A stretch of 64,000 bases of DNA from Takakia lepidozioides (GCA_030704615.1 CM060733.1:43462001-43526000); one strand, 5' to 3'. Numbered from the stretch's first letter, positions 21,761-36,066 are shown. Notes: a model not told the origin generated them from the letters alone. Program-made: numbers and translations.

Positions 21761-24700
21761 ATGCTCAGTGCACTTGCTGAGAAGGTGTTTGTGAAAACAG
21801 ATGTTGGACATCAAAGTGAACTTCCTTCAACCTCAGCCAAAAAAATTGATGAAACAAGCACATCTGATAGCACTGCTAGCAAGGCAACAAAGAGAAACCT
21901 TCCCAGAGGTGTAAAGCTTCCATCTTCGCTTTGTGGCCAAGCACAAGGAAGCACTGGGAAGGCGTCGGTGGTCAAGAGACCCGCAAAGCAAAGAAAGGGA
22001 GCTACTGGAAATCAGGCAAGAAAGGTGTGTGTGTCTGTCTCTGAATAAAACAATTAAACCAACCTGTCTATATCAATTGAGGCTAGAAATTTGTCATCTA
22101 TACCGTTCTTTCAATGGCCTTTTCGCCCTTGGGATGTGCCTAGCACGATTTACTAGGAAGCTGTAATTGTTGTTTCTTTTGTTACAGGGTAGAGGGCCAA
22201 GCCAATTGAGCCAGGCAGATGACAGCCCCTTGGAGGAAAGCCATGAAGAAGATGATGTTGAAGTTGTGGAAGGAAGAAAGTATGCCCACACACTGAAACT
22301 GGTGAGGAAGGCAGTGCATGAGGTGCAACTGGTGTTACTGGATGGTGTAGAGAGAGAGGCACAGCTTCAGGCTGCTGGGGCACTCTTGACTCAGGCTGAA
22401 TATTCGGATGTTGTGACAGAGAGAAGCATAATAAAGCTTTGTGGATTTCCACTGTGTCGCAATCGGCTCCCAACTGAGAATGCTTGGAGGGGGCGTTACC
22501 GGATCTCACTCTCAGCGCATAAAGTGTATGATATGCAGGAGAGCAGTCAGTTTTGTTGTTCCAGCTGCCTGATTGCTAGCAAAACATTTGCTGGAAGTTT
22601 GGCTGTTGACCAGGATTCTGTGGCTGTCAGCAGAAACCTGGTCAACATCCTGGGTTCAGTGCGAGGTTTGGCTGTTAGTGTGCCACTTGTGAAAGATTTG
22701 ACAGACTCAGTGGCTTCAACCACGGATTCTCTTGGCCATTCAGAATATCATCTCAAAGATCCCAAATCTCTGCAATTGGATTCCACGGTTTTGACTGATG
22801 GCCAGCTTTTGAGAGCTCCAAAGGAGTCCAAAGAAGAGATAAACTTTACAGATTCAAGAAAGGGAGACAGATGTGCTGGTTTGGTTGTCGAGAAGCATGT
22901 GCCTGGTAAAACTCTAGACAGTTTTGCATATGCAGGCCCCTCGGATGCAGTGGAGGGATTTGTACCACAGAAATCACATGGCCAGGCATTTTCTAAAGTG
23001 GAACCACGAGAGAGGGATCCAGTTTTTACAGAGGCAGAGCTCAATGCAAACATTGTAACAATTATGACTTCAGAAGACAAACAATCTGCTGAGGACCTCA
23101 GAAGCTCAGAGGACATGATAGTGGGGACAGTAGAGTGTAAGGTTCCATCGAGAGAGGCTGGAGAAGACAGGCTGGATGGCACCACTCTGACATTAGCAAG
23201 TGAAGGTAGCAGTTGTGGAAGGTGTGTGCCAGATGACACTGCAGTTTTTCCCTCCACAGTTGGAGGATTTGGGGATCCAGATGCCGTAGGTTGCATAACG
23301 TGGCCAAGTGAGGTCTCCAAGAACACAGGTTTGCTCTCTCCTCTCCTCTTCTTCCTCCTCTCTCTTTCATGGGGCTATCCCTGAATATTGAGCTCTGTAT
23401 GCTTTGGCACTTGGATCTGTTTCTCCAAGGTGGGAAAAATGGCACACAGGACTCTTGGTAGTAAGTTAAGTGTCCTTCCAAGGTAGCCCTTATTGGTACG
23501 CAGGCTTACTGTGAATCAAATTTTGGCTTGCAGGAGAGGAAAATGAATCTAGACCTGTCAGTTTGAAGTCGGCTTTGAAGAAGTCAGGGAATCAATGGCA
23601 TGTTCAGCGGAGCGTCTCTTGGGTTGATGAGAAAGTGACTGTGGTGGGTCCTACTGAAGGCTCAACCAGTTTGGCAGCAGCAACAGGATATCACAGCATG
23701 ACTTCACAGTCCCTTTCCGATGCGGTAAGTCCAATACCTTTTCCTTCTCGATTGGTTTACTAGCAAACCTTAGCTTTCTCTGGGTTCTTAAGCTACCATA
23801 TGGGCAAGGACAGTTTATAAGTCCAACTGTGCTTACTTTGACTAGCATGATAGGTAGTGTCTTTGGCCCAGGATAAGGATAGGGACTAAGAAAGTCCTCT
23901 AGCAGAATATGAAGGCCTCTGGGGGGAATGTCCCAACTGCTGATTCTGAGTTCGTATAGCATTAACGAATGGTTGTGTTTTGTAGGCTTTAGAAAGTGTG
24001 ACTGCCACAAAGGACAGTAGTACAACTGGTGTACAGGATAAAAAAACTTATTTTAAAATACTTGAGTCAAATCTGGCAACTGCAAGATCTGCAAGATTGG
24101 CATCAGCGGAAGCCCTTGCTGTTGCCTTGACAGAGGCAGCAACAGCTGCAGCAGCAGGGGAGCTTGAAGGCAGTGAAGCTGGTAAGTAAGTTTGGTGTCT
24201 GTTATGCCCCTTTTCTTAAACTGTCTCTCTGCATACAAATCTAAGTTGTGCGCTTGTTCATACTGTATGGGAAGGGCAAGCATCTCATCCAGCGGTCGTG
24301 ATGTCCATGCAGTCCCTCCCCCTGCTGTTTTCTTTCCTCTCTCCTTTCTCTTTTACTCACTCTCCCGCTCCCTCTCTGTTTCACCTTGTCTGCCCTTCCC
24401 GTCTGCCACACTGAGTGCATCATCTTTTTTGTTTTCTTGAAGACTCAAGAACTATGAACATGACCTGTAAGCAGTTTGTCTGTGCTTATTGCAGTGGCAA
24501 GGGCAGGCATCTCAATCCTTTCGACTTCTCATAATGTCAAGTCTGCAACATCAGCCAGGTTGACTGATGAGAAAATTGCTTTGGTGCAAGAATTAAAGGA
24601 AGCAAACTGGCCCATAGAAAAAGTGTCAAGCACAAAAGGGTGCAATGGCGATGTGAGATGGCCACAGGTCAGACCTGATGATGACGAACATGATGATGAT

Positions 24701-26390
24701 GAAGATTTAGGAACCTTGGATGCTCAAGAGGGCTGGTACAATGCTCCTCCTAAAGGCTTTAAAACAGAGGTGAGTGTTGGCCTTTTGCTATGTCTGTTAG
24801 ACCCTCTATGTATCCTTATTTGTGGTTCTGAGCTTCCATCTTTTGTCATTGGTATAGCTTTTGTTTCTGGTTCCCTGCCCACTTTTTTTCTCTCTCTAGC
24901 CCTGTATCTTGCCTGCACTCCTCATTTTATGATAGAACCGGTAAAGGTAGAGGATGAGTTAGGTAGGTGTCCCTCGATTGTCTTCAAGGTCTAGCCTAAA
25001 TTAAGCCTAATTGTGAAGCATCTCCACTGACTCTTTTCTGAATCCTTGTGGTGTTATTAATGGTGCTCCCGGAGGCATTACTGAGGTGGTTGGAATCAAA
25101 ATTGGGGCATTGTCTATTTGAACAGTTATCAGCATTCGGAACAATGTGGTCAGCTTTGGAGGGCTGGATTTCAGCGGCCACCATCGCGCACATCTATGGG
25201 AAAGAGCCTCATGAAGAGGAGGATTTTGTTTCAACCAATGGGCGAGAGTACAGCCTGCAAGTTGTTATTGGTGATGGGGTCTCATCTGAAATTTTGCGCA
25301 CATTTTCTCTTTGTGTCTCACGGGCACTGCCGGAACTGGTCCGGGTGCTACGGCTCTCCATTTCAATGTCCACATTGGAACAGTCTCTGGTAGTCTACGC
25401 GGCCTGGACCTCTGGTTGCTGCTTCTTTTGTTATCTTCTCCTGAATTACTCGTACAATTCATAACAAATGAAGGCTTGATCAGTTTTTGCCATGTTTGGA
25501 ATCAGGGTTACATTATCTCTGTCAGTGTCTGGGTTCCCTCCATTACAGTGAGCCTCGTAGTGGCCCACCTTCTGCCGTTTTCTTACTCTTCTGGCCCCTC
25601 TCTATGCCCTTTCTACTCTGTCCAAAGGTATCAGGTCCATTGTGGCAAGGCCAACACAATGTACAATGTATTGATTACATCTCTTGTCAGTACCTGAGCC
25701 CATTCGCTATGGTTTCCTCTGCAGGGTCAACTGGTGAGAACAATGAGCTTTGTGGACGCCTTGCCAGCATTTGGAGTGAAGCTGTGGCGCATGGTAGCAC
25801 TACTCTTTTTGGATGCCCTGTCTGTGCAACGATTGCCATCCCTTGGAGCCCAACTGTCCAACAACCGGGCCTTGTTCCGGAGGGTAATGTCAACTGCTCA
25901 ACTCAAATCCAACCTTGTAGAATGATCTTTACTCGCTGTGCATCTTACCAGATATCAGTCAGTTTTTATGTGTATAATGGTGCTTGTGGCATGGTTCCGC
26001 TTGTGGTGTTGTCTGTTTGGAGCAATAGTTGTGACGGAGTAATGGGGTGGGATGTAAGGCTTGCTCTTTTCCTACTTTTTAGTACAGGGGACGATGTCCA
26101 ACGCTTATAATGACCATGCAGCTAAACTTATTTGGTGGTTGAGATTCAGAGGGTGGAAACAGCATGGTGTGGGTCCTTTGGCAAGCGGACTTTAGAGTAA
26201 TGAGGCTGTGCTCAGTGCATGTCGAATTCGCTTGCGCAGATTGTTAACCGGATGGAGACTATGACTGGTGGGGCAATGATGGCAGGTACTGGATTCAACA
26301 GGAATAAGTGAGGCAGAGTATGATGCCTACCGCTTTCTGCTGCTTCCTTCGGGACGATTGCCAACATTTGTGACATTGAGTGGTGGCTGA
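21761..26390 (+). CDS. RPAP2/RTR1 family RNA polymerase II CTD phosphatase
   Basis: Eight exons in phase: 21761-22024, 22188-23328, 23534-23724, 23986-24181, 24495-24769, 25126-25389, 25725-25883, 26286-26390; 864 residues. The RTR1 zinc domain is at about residues 120-225, with KLCGFPLC (173-178), KGRYRIS-like GRYRISLSAHKVYD and CCSSCLIASK (211-220). The middle is long, acidic and low in motifs. The plant RPAP2 C-terminus is clear: SLKSALKKSG and SWVDEKV, EGWYNAPPKGF joined across the intron to LSAFGTMWSALEGWI, NGREYSLQVVIGDG, MSFVDALPAFGVKLWR, LLFLDALSVQRLP and a last exon VLDSTGISEAEYDAYRFLLL. The family removes Ser5 phosphate from the Pol II CTD and helps import Pol II. Transcript convergent with the ABCG gene. 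The first ATG used is the earliest in frame; an upstream non-coding or short exon is possible. Reading past 25,883 gives an early stop at 25,925, a possible intron-retained form. Confidence 0.93.
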
Positions 26391-27333
26391 CATGATGGAT
26401 CCTAGTGGGTTAGATTCTTTTGAAAATGTCAAATCTCACCAGGGTAATGGATTATTATGCCAACATGTTTAATGCTATGACCACAGAGTTTGTTAGGCTT
26501 TTTTAGTACAAAAAAGGAGCTTGGTGCTGAGCTCTATTGGTAAAAGTCAATTTTCCTTCGAAAATTATATTTAGAACAATAGCAGGAAGATTTCAGCTTA
26601 TGTGAATATGTGACTACCCTTGTACACATGAGTTGTTCGATTAATAGATTGAATACTCAGGTGGGTGCAAGAGGACTGTAGCAAATAGTATGTTTGGAGG
26701 AATAAAATCTATCCAGATGGAGGTTCTCTCTACCCTTGCCTGCTGGTTGCAACAGATTTCTTGCTTTCACATCTCCCGGCAACATGTCCCATATTGTTGA
26801 AGCAGTCTACATATATGTTCACTTGCCCTTCCACCCTCAATTTTTCTTCAAAACTTTGCAAATGGAATGAAAATGGTGTCTTATGTGTGGAGGATCAATC
26901 CTAAACTTCTTCAGAAAGAAAAGATGAAGGAAACATTTTACAATACTACTTTGGGTATAATGGTACAGACAGCGGAGATGGTCAAATGGAGGGAAGTAAT
27001 GCAGTTCGAGTATTGTCTTCAACTACGAATTAAGTGATAGTCTACTGTCTCCACATCGGACACATTTGTTAACAGTTAAAGTAGGCAACTTGCAGTTTTG
27101 ATCCAACCCAGAGAGAAGAGCTGAATCTTTACACACTGAGCACTTTATGCCCACTACTGCAGGTTACTTTCAGTATTTAGCCCAGAGGATATGACTTAAC
27201 TAAAGGCCAATCTACGTTAGTTCTTAAGTACTGAATTAGAGGAAAATTATTGGTCAACCATGTGGCATAGCTATTAGCAATGCAGACGGGAGATAGACAC
27301 TGTGGATTCGAGATTTTCTAGCAACTTAGAGGC
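26391..27333. other. Convergent 3' intergenic region
   Basis: About 940 bp between the stops of RPAP2 (+) and ABCG (-). It should contain both 3' UTRs. No repeat or coding frame of note. Confidence 0.5.
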
Positions 27334-30300
27334 TCACTTGTTGATTAAAGGGCGTTGAGGCGTGGCGAGATTCTGTGGGGAAGCAAGCACCGGGGCAACG
27401 CTGCTTTGCATGGCAGGTGCTTTTGTAGGTCTGAGCGTGGACTGCATGGAGTTCTTCCAGGGCTGCTGCTGGTACTCTGAGATCTTGATTGTTGTAAAGA
27501 AAATGATGCGGTATAAGAACACCATGAGAAATAGAATGCCAAGGTTCCACCACTTGCTGCGGCCCACTGTCACTTGCATTACTTTAGTCAGCACTTCCTC
27601 TCCCGAAATATGTGGCCAAGTTGGAACATAGTTTGTAAAGGTTAAACCTTTGAACTCATTCTCAGACATACCCTGCAAATACACGCTATCACAGGAAAGA
27701 AATCAGATCTTTTGCAATGGAGGGAAATCAACAGACTTTCTAGTGCTTTTGAAGAAAGAGCATCATGTGATCATCACCATAGTGACCACAAGAATGTTTT
27801 GACCATTGACTCTCTGCCTGCATTTAATTCTTCCTGGCTGGGTCACAGATCTCATATTGGACTGCCAGTCTATCCTACAGCCAATGACATCCAAGTTGCT
27901 ACTATAAGCTCTTCTGGCACAGGCCACCAACTCAAAACTGTGGGAGTGAGTACTAGAAACTAATGCTTATCACATGTCAAGTATGCTTAACAATGCTTAT
28001 GTTAACTGCTGGTCAATCTCAGAGAGACGACTGTGATGGCAATCTTATACAAGAATTGACATGATTTCCTGGAAAGGACATGATTCTTGGAATGAGGTGA
28101 ACTCCAACTTTACCTGCAGGAAGTAGGTATGAAAGCTGATGTAGAACATAGGATACTTCCACACTAATTTTGGGTACTTATTGGGTCGTTGGAGACCCCC
28201 TGAGCAAAGGAAAAACAAACCCTGCCACAAAACAGAGACACCGTAAGTTTCTACATAATGTACATATCCTATGCATCTCAATCTGCAAAGCATGATTTTA
28301 GCAAACACCTCTGGAGAGAAAGGTGGGTGCAAGAGAGTTCCTTGACTATGATTACTCCTAACTTGTAAGGCCATTGAACTAATCAAAGGGCAATGTCTCC
28401 CACTGAAAAGCTAATAAGGACAACTCCCTTGGACCTCACTCTTGTTCCCCGGACTTGATGGTGTGATCTACGAGAGTTCTGAGGACCTTCCCGCCACTTA
28501 TGAGCTGAGCTATGATGTGGAATGGGGATTTACAGGGAGATTCCAGACTGATTAGGGCAGAGGCATGTCGAAGATGAGTGGTAACATGTCTGGACACCCT
28601 CAAGCCTCAGTAAAAAGCAGTAATGGAGTTCAATTATGCAGGCAGCTTAGAGTTCCATCTGCTGTGTTGCACAAGCCAAGCCAGCTGGTTTACAACGCTT
28701 GTTCCTTTTCATCACTATCATCAAATGGACCCTGCCTGAATTTCACTAGGGCTAAATTCCTTCCACTGGTCTTGAAGCCAAAAATCAATCAGGTTCATGT
28801 TATCATTAGTTGATCAAACACTCTTCACTGCGAAGTTGGCATACCTGAATAGCGGCGCCAAGAATAATCCCAAGTAAATAGTTCGGGCTCACAAGGGCAG
28901 CGATGGCCATCATAATACTCTCCACCACCAACATGGTTGCAAATAAACATAACACAAAGTATGCAAAGTGATCAACACCTGGGTGCAACTGGATCAAGTA
29001 ATATGCAATGAGCGAGGACAGTACTGATATCAACATCAGAAATGGCACTGATGACAGTGAGTTTGCAATCACAAATGCAGCCACTCCGTAGTGCCCATTA
29101 AGCCTCTCTCGCCTGAACACCTGCAGCCAACCATCGTGACCATTTTGAGACTCAACTTCATATCACAAACTTTTTTAAAGGGAGTGCATATTGGCCCTTT
29201 CAATTCAGACAATTGACTCCTAACATCTGAAGACAGTTGGAGAGTCAGCATTACCTTCATATCTTCTACAAATGATGGAAAACCGCCAATTGACATAAAT
29301 GTCAAAAACCCTGTGGTGAATGTGATGCTTGCCTCTCTTTCCTGTAATGTATTCCCAACTGCACATGTTAAGGCTTGAACACAAATCATGAGTTGCTACA
29401 GAGCTTGTCATCATTCTCGTAAGCAGGCATCCATCTAGGGTTGACCTCGACTAGCCCACACGTTATCTTTCCCATCTATGCTCTATCTATGGCTGACATC
29501 AAGATTGTAACTTCACGTTGCAGATTTTCCCACCTACCAGTCTCTATCGGACACACTTTGAAAGTCTTGAGGCTGGGCCAAAAGCCCAGACCCTTTTGGG
29601 CCTAGTTATTGGGGAAACCACACACAACAGATTGATGCAGATTCAGCAGATTCTGTCCTGGGTACTCTCACTATAGACAGGTCCTCTTCAAATCCATCAA
29701 GGGAATTGTGCCTATACCTCTGTTTACCAACTTTGAATGTCTAGCTCTAGGCTGAGCCAAAAGCCCAGGCCCTTTCAGGGCCTAGTTATTGGGCAAACCA
29801 CACACAACAGATTGATGCTTGTGTGTAAAGGCTGTCCGGGGTCAATGGCCACAAGGCTACGGCAAACAACGTCTTATGAGTACATTCTATTGGGCAGACA
29901 GTGGGAGCCCACTCTGAACCTCCCCAATGCCCTTAGAATCTCTAGGAGATAGAGATGAAAGAAAGTAACTTCAAAACAGCCCAAACAGCTTATGGCATGG
30001 GCTTCACAACCACAACCATGCCTTTTCTGTAGTTAAATTCCAAAACACTGCTCAAGTTCAAAAGAGCATATGTAACCTAAGAAATTTCAAATGAACCTAC
30101 CCTCAATGAGTCCCAATCAGTCCCCAAATTATGATACACAGTGCCGATGCTGATGGCGACCCCAATATACATAACCAGACGAAGCCAGTAATAGCCCAAG
30201 TCTCTGGACATGTTTACGAAGGACCTGCATGTCAGTGATATCAATTGGACCCAGAGGCTTGCTTGGCTCCCAGCTGAGTCCTGTAGCGAGCCTTCCTGGA

Positions 30301-32907
30301 AAGGGACACATGAATAGAAAGAGAAAAAGATCAGGTCCAGTTGACCTCTCATGGAGTTTGCAGGCCTTCCAAGCTGCAAGACAGTGAGATATGCCTCCTC
30401 TCAAGAAGTCTCACTAGTAGCGGTGAGGCATAATCAATAAAACTATTGCTTATCTGCACAGCAAAGAAAGGAGCTACATAGCACTTGGCTGATACTCAGC
30501 TAGGACAACCCGCCAGTAGATCCCCAGCTCTGGACAACCCTCAGAAAATCCTCACACAGCTCCAAATTAGATGTACAAACGCTCATGCACTCTAGAAAAT
30601 GTATGAGACATGCCTAATTGAACCTTAGCACTTACTTCTTTTGACAGCATTTGTGCTGCTGTGGCAGCTGCGTAGGCGGCATCAGAGCACACGTACGCGT
30701 CAATGAGAATTTTCACGACTTCAGTTGTCTTCAATCCTTCCAAAGGAGTTCCCTTTTCCATATCCTGAAGGCACGGGCGTGCAAATCCTCAGCATGCCTC
30801 CCCCTATCTGGGTATCTGGGTAGATACTATGAAGTTACAGGACAGCTAGACTGAACATTGCTCTAACTGCCCAACATCAGATTGTCAACAAAAACTTTAG
30901 ACTTTGAGGATTAGGTTCTACCTACCTTGATCAAAGGCGTGTCAAGCTCTTGGTCATCGAAGGCATGGTTGATTGCCCGAAGGAAATGGTCAGAGGGATT
31001 CCGCAAAGGTGGGCAAGGGAACCCAGCTCTAGCGAAGTACTGCACATGCTCACACATAGCAACAAACAGTATACATATGCAGCACTTCCAAGGGGATCCT
31101 ACAATTGTTTGTAAAGAGCATAATGATGGTGAGAAAGGCGAGTAATTAACATCTCTTGTGTCAGTGATCAAGCGAAGTAAGTCGGTACAGTGATCTGTCT
31201 ACACCAGACGAGAGAGTTGAATGCATTCCAGAATCCAAATATGAAGGCAGAGAGATTGTGTATGTGCGCACCATACCTCACAAGCTTCGGAGGCTTTGCC
31301 AAAGTAAATTGTTCGCCCTTCAGATAGCAAGAAGAGAGTGTCAAAACAGTTAAACACTTCACTGCTGGGCTGGTGAAACGAGGCAATGACTGTGGGTCCA
31401 TTTCTGGCCAAGTTCTTCAGCTTACACGTGACAAAGAATGCAGCTGCACTGCAACAACCCACATATACATATATATGAGCAACTTATCAAATAATTGATT
31501 CAGATGAGCGTCTGTCCTGGCTAAGATGATCATCAGGTTAATGATCTACGCCTTGAAAAGTTCTTGAATTATTGAGCTGAACATGGGAATCTCAGAATAC
31601 AAGTTCAAACCTGTCGAGTCCACTGGTGGGCTCATCAAGATATAACAAACGAGGGCGTGTAAGAATCTCGATAGCAATACTGAGGCGTCTCTTCTCCCCC
31701 CCACTTAAACCTTTCGCATGCCAGGTGCCAACTTTAGTGTCGGCACAGGTCCGGAGACCCATTTCCGCAATTGTGTTCTCAACGACTGCCATCTTCTGAG
31801 CGCGCGACAAAGTGCTTGCAAGCTGAAGATGTGCAGAGTAGTAGATAGTCTCACGTACTGTCAAAGTCCGTGTCAAGACGTCATCTTGGGTCACATACGC
31901 CTGCATCATTTCCTTGAAAAAATTACTTGGACTTTCAACCCAAATCAATGGTGTTAGCACATGCATGCAATGGAGCAAATTGGCACGTAGCACTCCTTCA
32001 TACAACCCCCTTGCTTCCGAAGTTGTCTCTTCACAAGATCTTCACACATTGTCTCACTCACGGTACACTGTCTGACAATACGCTTTAGATCACAAGAGCT
32101 CAAAAGGGGAGGAGACATACTGCAGTGCCGTAGGACATCTGTTTCTTGCGCCCATTGAGAAGGATGTCACCCGTATGCGATGCATTCCTCGCTAAGCGCC
32201 CTGATGACCATATTAAGAGCATCAGCCCGCTTCCCATCAACTTTAATTAAAACATTGCACCCTCTTCTCCGTCATTTGGACAATCTCAATTGTGCATTAA
32301 CGCCGCCACATGTCCAAACGGCTCCAAACATTAGCAACTCTCAGGACCCTCAGGAGAATGGTTGGGCACGTACGTAGTTAAACTAGTTAGTCACTGAGAG
32401 AACCTTCAAATTCAGATTCTCAATGAAAGACGGTATATAGCTACCTAGCTGGACCACTGCTGCCCTGTTTAAGCAGTAAAATTTGAATGCAGTCATGAAT
32501 ATAATGTATGGAATGCCTGCTGCAACACAGGCTCATGGCCTGAAAATAATGACCTCAAGAAAATGCGAGTCCGACGCAAGAGTACCTGAAAGAGCATCAA
32601 GCAGGGTAGACTTTCCAGACCCAGATGGACCCATGATAGCCAAAACTTGGCCAGGCTTAGCATACCCCGTAGCATTCACAAGCACGGTACGCCTCTCGCC
32701 CTTCAGATTTGAAACTGACACTGACAAATCTTGCCATGTCAGTGTTACAGTAGTTTTCATATTTTCGGGAATTGCAACTTCGCTTTTCCCTTTCACCTTG
32801 CCAAGGGGGCTCATCCTCCCTAGAGCAATTCGCCGGGTTGCATGTACATCGTCATATCCGTAGCCATTGTCATTGGTCTCCTCCTGATGCCCAATGAACT
32901 TAGCCAT
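27334..32907 (-). CDS. Half-size ABCG (WBC) transporter
   Basis: Eleven exons in phase on the minus strand: 32907-32586, 32200-32121, 31900-31611, 31448-31277, 31039-30926, 30764-30636, 30295-30101, 29341-29255, 29120-28845, 28221-28114, 27672-27334; 703 residues. The nucleotide-binding domain comes first: Walker [10 protein letters not shown] (93-101), Q-loop VTQDD, signature LSGGEKRR (about 199-206), Walker [13 protein letters not shown] (about 219-230) and H-loop SFHQPSS. The membrane domain follows: [68 protein letters not shown], and [12 protein letters not shown] with a long last exon. This NBD-TMD order and the [20 protein letters not shown] block are typical of the plant ABCG11/WBC11 group, which exports cuticular lipids as dimers at the plasma membrane; substrate here is not shown by sequence. 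A LINE 3' fragment is inserted antisense in intron 7. All catalytic motifs are intact. Confidence 0.95.
29540..29890 (+). mobile_element. LINE 3' fragment (second family), copy 3
   Basis: Similar to 11,650-11,970: AGGCTGGGCCAAAAGCCCAG, a duplicated internal segment (29,575 and 29,752), then the tail GGGGTCAATGGCCACAAGGC and TCTTATGAGTACATTCTA. It lies in the intron between ABCG exons 7 and 8, opposite in strand to that gene. Too short to code. Confidence 0.8.
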
Positions 32908-35477
32908 GACGCAGGTAGACTGTTCGGATCAGAATTGGCTCCTGCAGCCCACCACACCTCATTATGCAAATGCTCAGGCTAACAGTTGGCTCTACAGGGC
33001 TAGCCGCAGCAATTTTGGAGCCAAACGGAATAAAATTAGAACAGGCTGGAAAGCACCCAGAACTTCTTGAATCATAAATTTATAACTTCAATGCTCCTCC
33101 TCCACTGTCTTGACAACGTGCTAAAGCCGAGCTTTGAAATATATACATGAATAAAGCGAGTGGATATTATAGAGCTCTTTCGCATGCTCCGATATTGATC
33201 ACTAAGCTACTGGAGCGTTCCAATCCTGCCCAACAAGCACTCTACTGTTATAAACCGTCAGGTCCTTTGTTCAAGCATCCCACTACGAGTATGCATGGAC
33301 CTGGGCACTGTTTTGGAATACTAAAACCCTCCGATCTGCTTGAAAGATCCATGTGCAAACGTGGAGTTTGAACATGACGACAGAACTTTTGAAACTCAAA
33401 GACTGAACTAATCCAACCAAATTTGCCAGTCTCTTAGAAGAATGGGCCCGCTGCATGTTATTAGGGTGAGCTCAACATTACCTGCAGTTGAAGCCTCTCG
33501 CCAAGCGAGCTCAATCAGTACAAGTGTATAAGACACTTGCACTTCTCAACTCCTCAATAAGTAACGACCTCCTTATACATTCCATGGCAACAGCGGCGAG
33601 ACTCGTAAGCTGGGAGGACTTCTTTGAGAGAACTCTTCGATCGATATGGTTGGTGCTGAATACTGTCGGAAGGGCAGATTTACGCTTGTATCGCCGAGCA
33701 TACTCGCCTCTATCCCTGTAACAAAAGGCCTGCGAAACGGAGCGCATTATCTGAGCAAGATGAGTTAGCCACCTTATGATGCATGCATACGTCTGCAGGC
33801 TTCTGTACTGGTCACCTCGAAGAGTTGAAACATTCCAGACTCACTGAGAGCTCGCACCCCAGCATGCACCCGAGCTGGGCACAACATGCTACAGCTCCCC
33901 TACTTATACCGGCTGCTTGCTGTGAACACAGCGTCACATCTCATTTTTGTCATTCAAATATTCCCTCACAGTTCCGTGATGAATTCATTCTTGTACGTAC
34001 CACAGAGGATTCTTGTACGTACACACTCGACTGTAAAATCAGTTGGCTCGCAGTGAGGGAAACGCCTACGTATCACATGACCACACACCAGGGCCCAGGC
34101 AACAAACTAACACCACCAATTACTGCAATCCAGACGTCCGGATCAACTCTACTCTCCAAGAAACGGATGATGCCAGGTGCCAAGCATGACCAAAACCCAT
34201 GAAGCAGCTGGTAAAACACTCAAAAACCTTACTGATCTTATCTACTATCAGACCCGGATATATAAACACCTAAGCACCTACCCATATATTTATCAAAAAA
34301 TCTTTCAAGTCGAGACATACGCATTCCACATTAACGTTTTGGGCTCCCACAAAAGTGCAAGGGCGACTGACCTGCCTACGTGGACGGACATACAAGCGAC
34401 TCGGGAGGCTACGCGTAAACGTGGTGCGCGTGTTTGTTTCTTGTTATCCAGTGTCCCCAAGTTTGGTGGAACCGCTAATGAGCCACCACTATGGTGGTTA
34501 CTAGTTATTACTTCTCACATATTTGGACAAACCCTAATCCTTACACTTATGAAGGCCATCTTAACTCTTAAGCGACGACCGCCGTTTTGGTGGGCCACCC
34601 CAGACACGTCGGTAGCACGGTCAACGCTTGTGGCAGCTCCGGGCCATGCCCCCCCCCCCCGGCACTTTAACATTTTACTTACTGTTTTTAGCCGCTGTTC
34701 ATTGGAGCGGCTACATAACTTCATTGCCTACATTTTCTGCACAAGAATCACCTCCCAACAACCTTTACTCAAGTTCAGCAAATTCCACCTGAACAGCGGG
34801 GATTATATACGGATGAACCCTATCCAATATCATCCAAGAAAGTTGCAGTTTGGATGCTCGTTTAAGGGTTAATAAAGAAGAAACTACACTTCTCGTAACT
34901 TCGTAATATATATGTATATATAATATTTTGGTGTGAAATCTTAGAGCGTACGAAAATCCCTTTTGACAAAAGAAATCAAACAAAATCAAAATCCTAACAA
35001 ATGTAGAGAAATAACTACTTATCAGTTAACATTTGTACACTATTGAGTGGCATTCCACGCGTGTTTCTTGCATTTATTGGACATTAATGTGCCTCTACGG
35101 CAGGGATCCCCCCATCATGGGGTTTTTTTAAGATATTTGGCGAGTGGCTACAGAGTTTTGCAGAAAATAGCGGTATATTCTGTTCATTCACTTAAATTCA
35201 TCCACCTCTGTACCATAATCCATATATATCATCCATATTTGGCGAGTTCATCCAAAATTTATTTTTTATTTGGAGAAATTTGGCGATTTCAGCCATGAAA
35301 AAACAGGGGATGTGCGACAGAGTATTCCATTTTATTTTTTGAGGTCGAAATCTTAAAAAAACGCGGGGCCCATGGGCCCTATTTCCCGATTACGGAAGGC
35401 AGCAGCGATGAGTTCTTCCGTTCCGCCGTTGAAGAGCGCACGAGTGGTTCCACTCGTGTACGAGAGGGTTTACGTTT
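32908..35477. other. ABCG upstream region and gene-free DNA
   Basis: Upstream of the ABCG start on the minus strand there is a TATATA stretch at about 33,139-33,147 that could be a TATA box, unproven. Two plus-strand frames (33,783-34,202 and 34,177-34,872) have no recognisable domain and normal-looking intergenic composition. No RNA gene seen. Confidence 0.4.
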
Positions 35478-35574
35478 AGCGGAACGTTCCTGCCCGAGGA
35501 CTTTCCGCCGTTTAAGGGTGGGCCGGGCGGGAGCCCGCAAATGGCGGAAAGTCCGCGGGCAGGAACTTTCTGCT
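35478..35574. repeat. Inverted repeat (foldback), 36-base arms
   Basis: Arms 35,478-35,513 and 35,539-35,574 are reverse complements with about four mismatches (core TTCCTGCCCG-GGACTTTCCGCC), separated by a GC-rich 25-base loop. Surroundings have repeated 'gtggttccac' motifs. Comparable in form to the foldback at 362-474. Confidence 0.85.
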
Positions 35575-36066
35575 GCGTAAAAATTTGCTCACCTGGTTCC
35601 ACCCTCTGACTAGCTGCTTCACATCAACCCTAGATGATATGTCATCCAAGGCACAAGATTGCGTTCCACTAATCTCCCTATGGCATGGAGGCTCCAGAAA
35701 TGGAACCACCCGTTCCATGCTCCCGCCCCCAATGGCACAACTGGTTCCATGCCACTTGTGCGTCCGAGTTCTGCTTCAAAATGCCCTAAGAAGTACAAAG
35801 GAAAATCTAGAGCAGGTTTTTACGAGTCCTGCACTCTTCAACGCGAAAACCTTCCAGAATATAAAGATACCATCGAGAGGGGATGGTTCACTCCTGTTTG
35901 GGTAAGCTTATAGGGCATCGTGGTGCACCCAGTGGAAACATGCTCTGACACCTTCCACAACGGGTGCATGGTACACTGCTGCACCACAGTTGAGACATGC
36001 AGCATCATGGCTGCTTCTACCCTACTTGCCTCTTATTACGCCTCATCTAAGTACGTCCTTCTCTAA

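Noticed and set aside
25884-25925. Stop at 25,925 as the end of the RPAP2 protein
   Set aside because: A downstream exon at 26,286-26,390 matches the conserved family C-terminus in phase, so the early stop is probably intronic.
34177-34872. 231-codon plus-strand frame
   Set aside because: No domain, no homologous pattern, includes a poly-C run and sits in gene-free DNA; likely chance.
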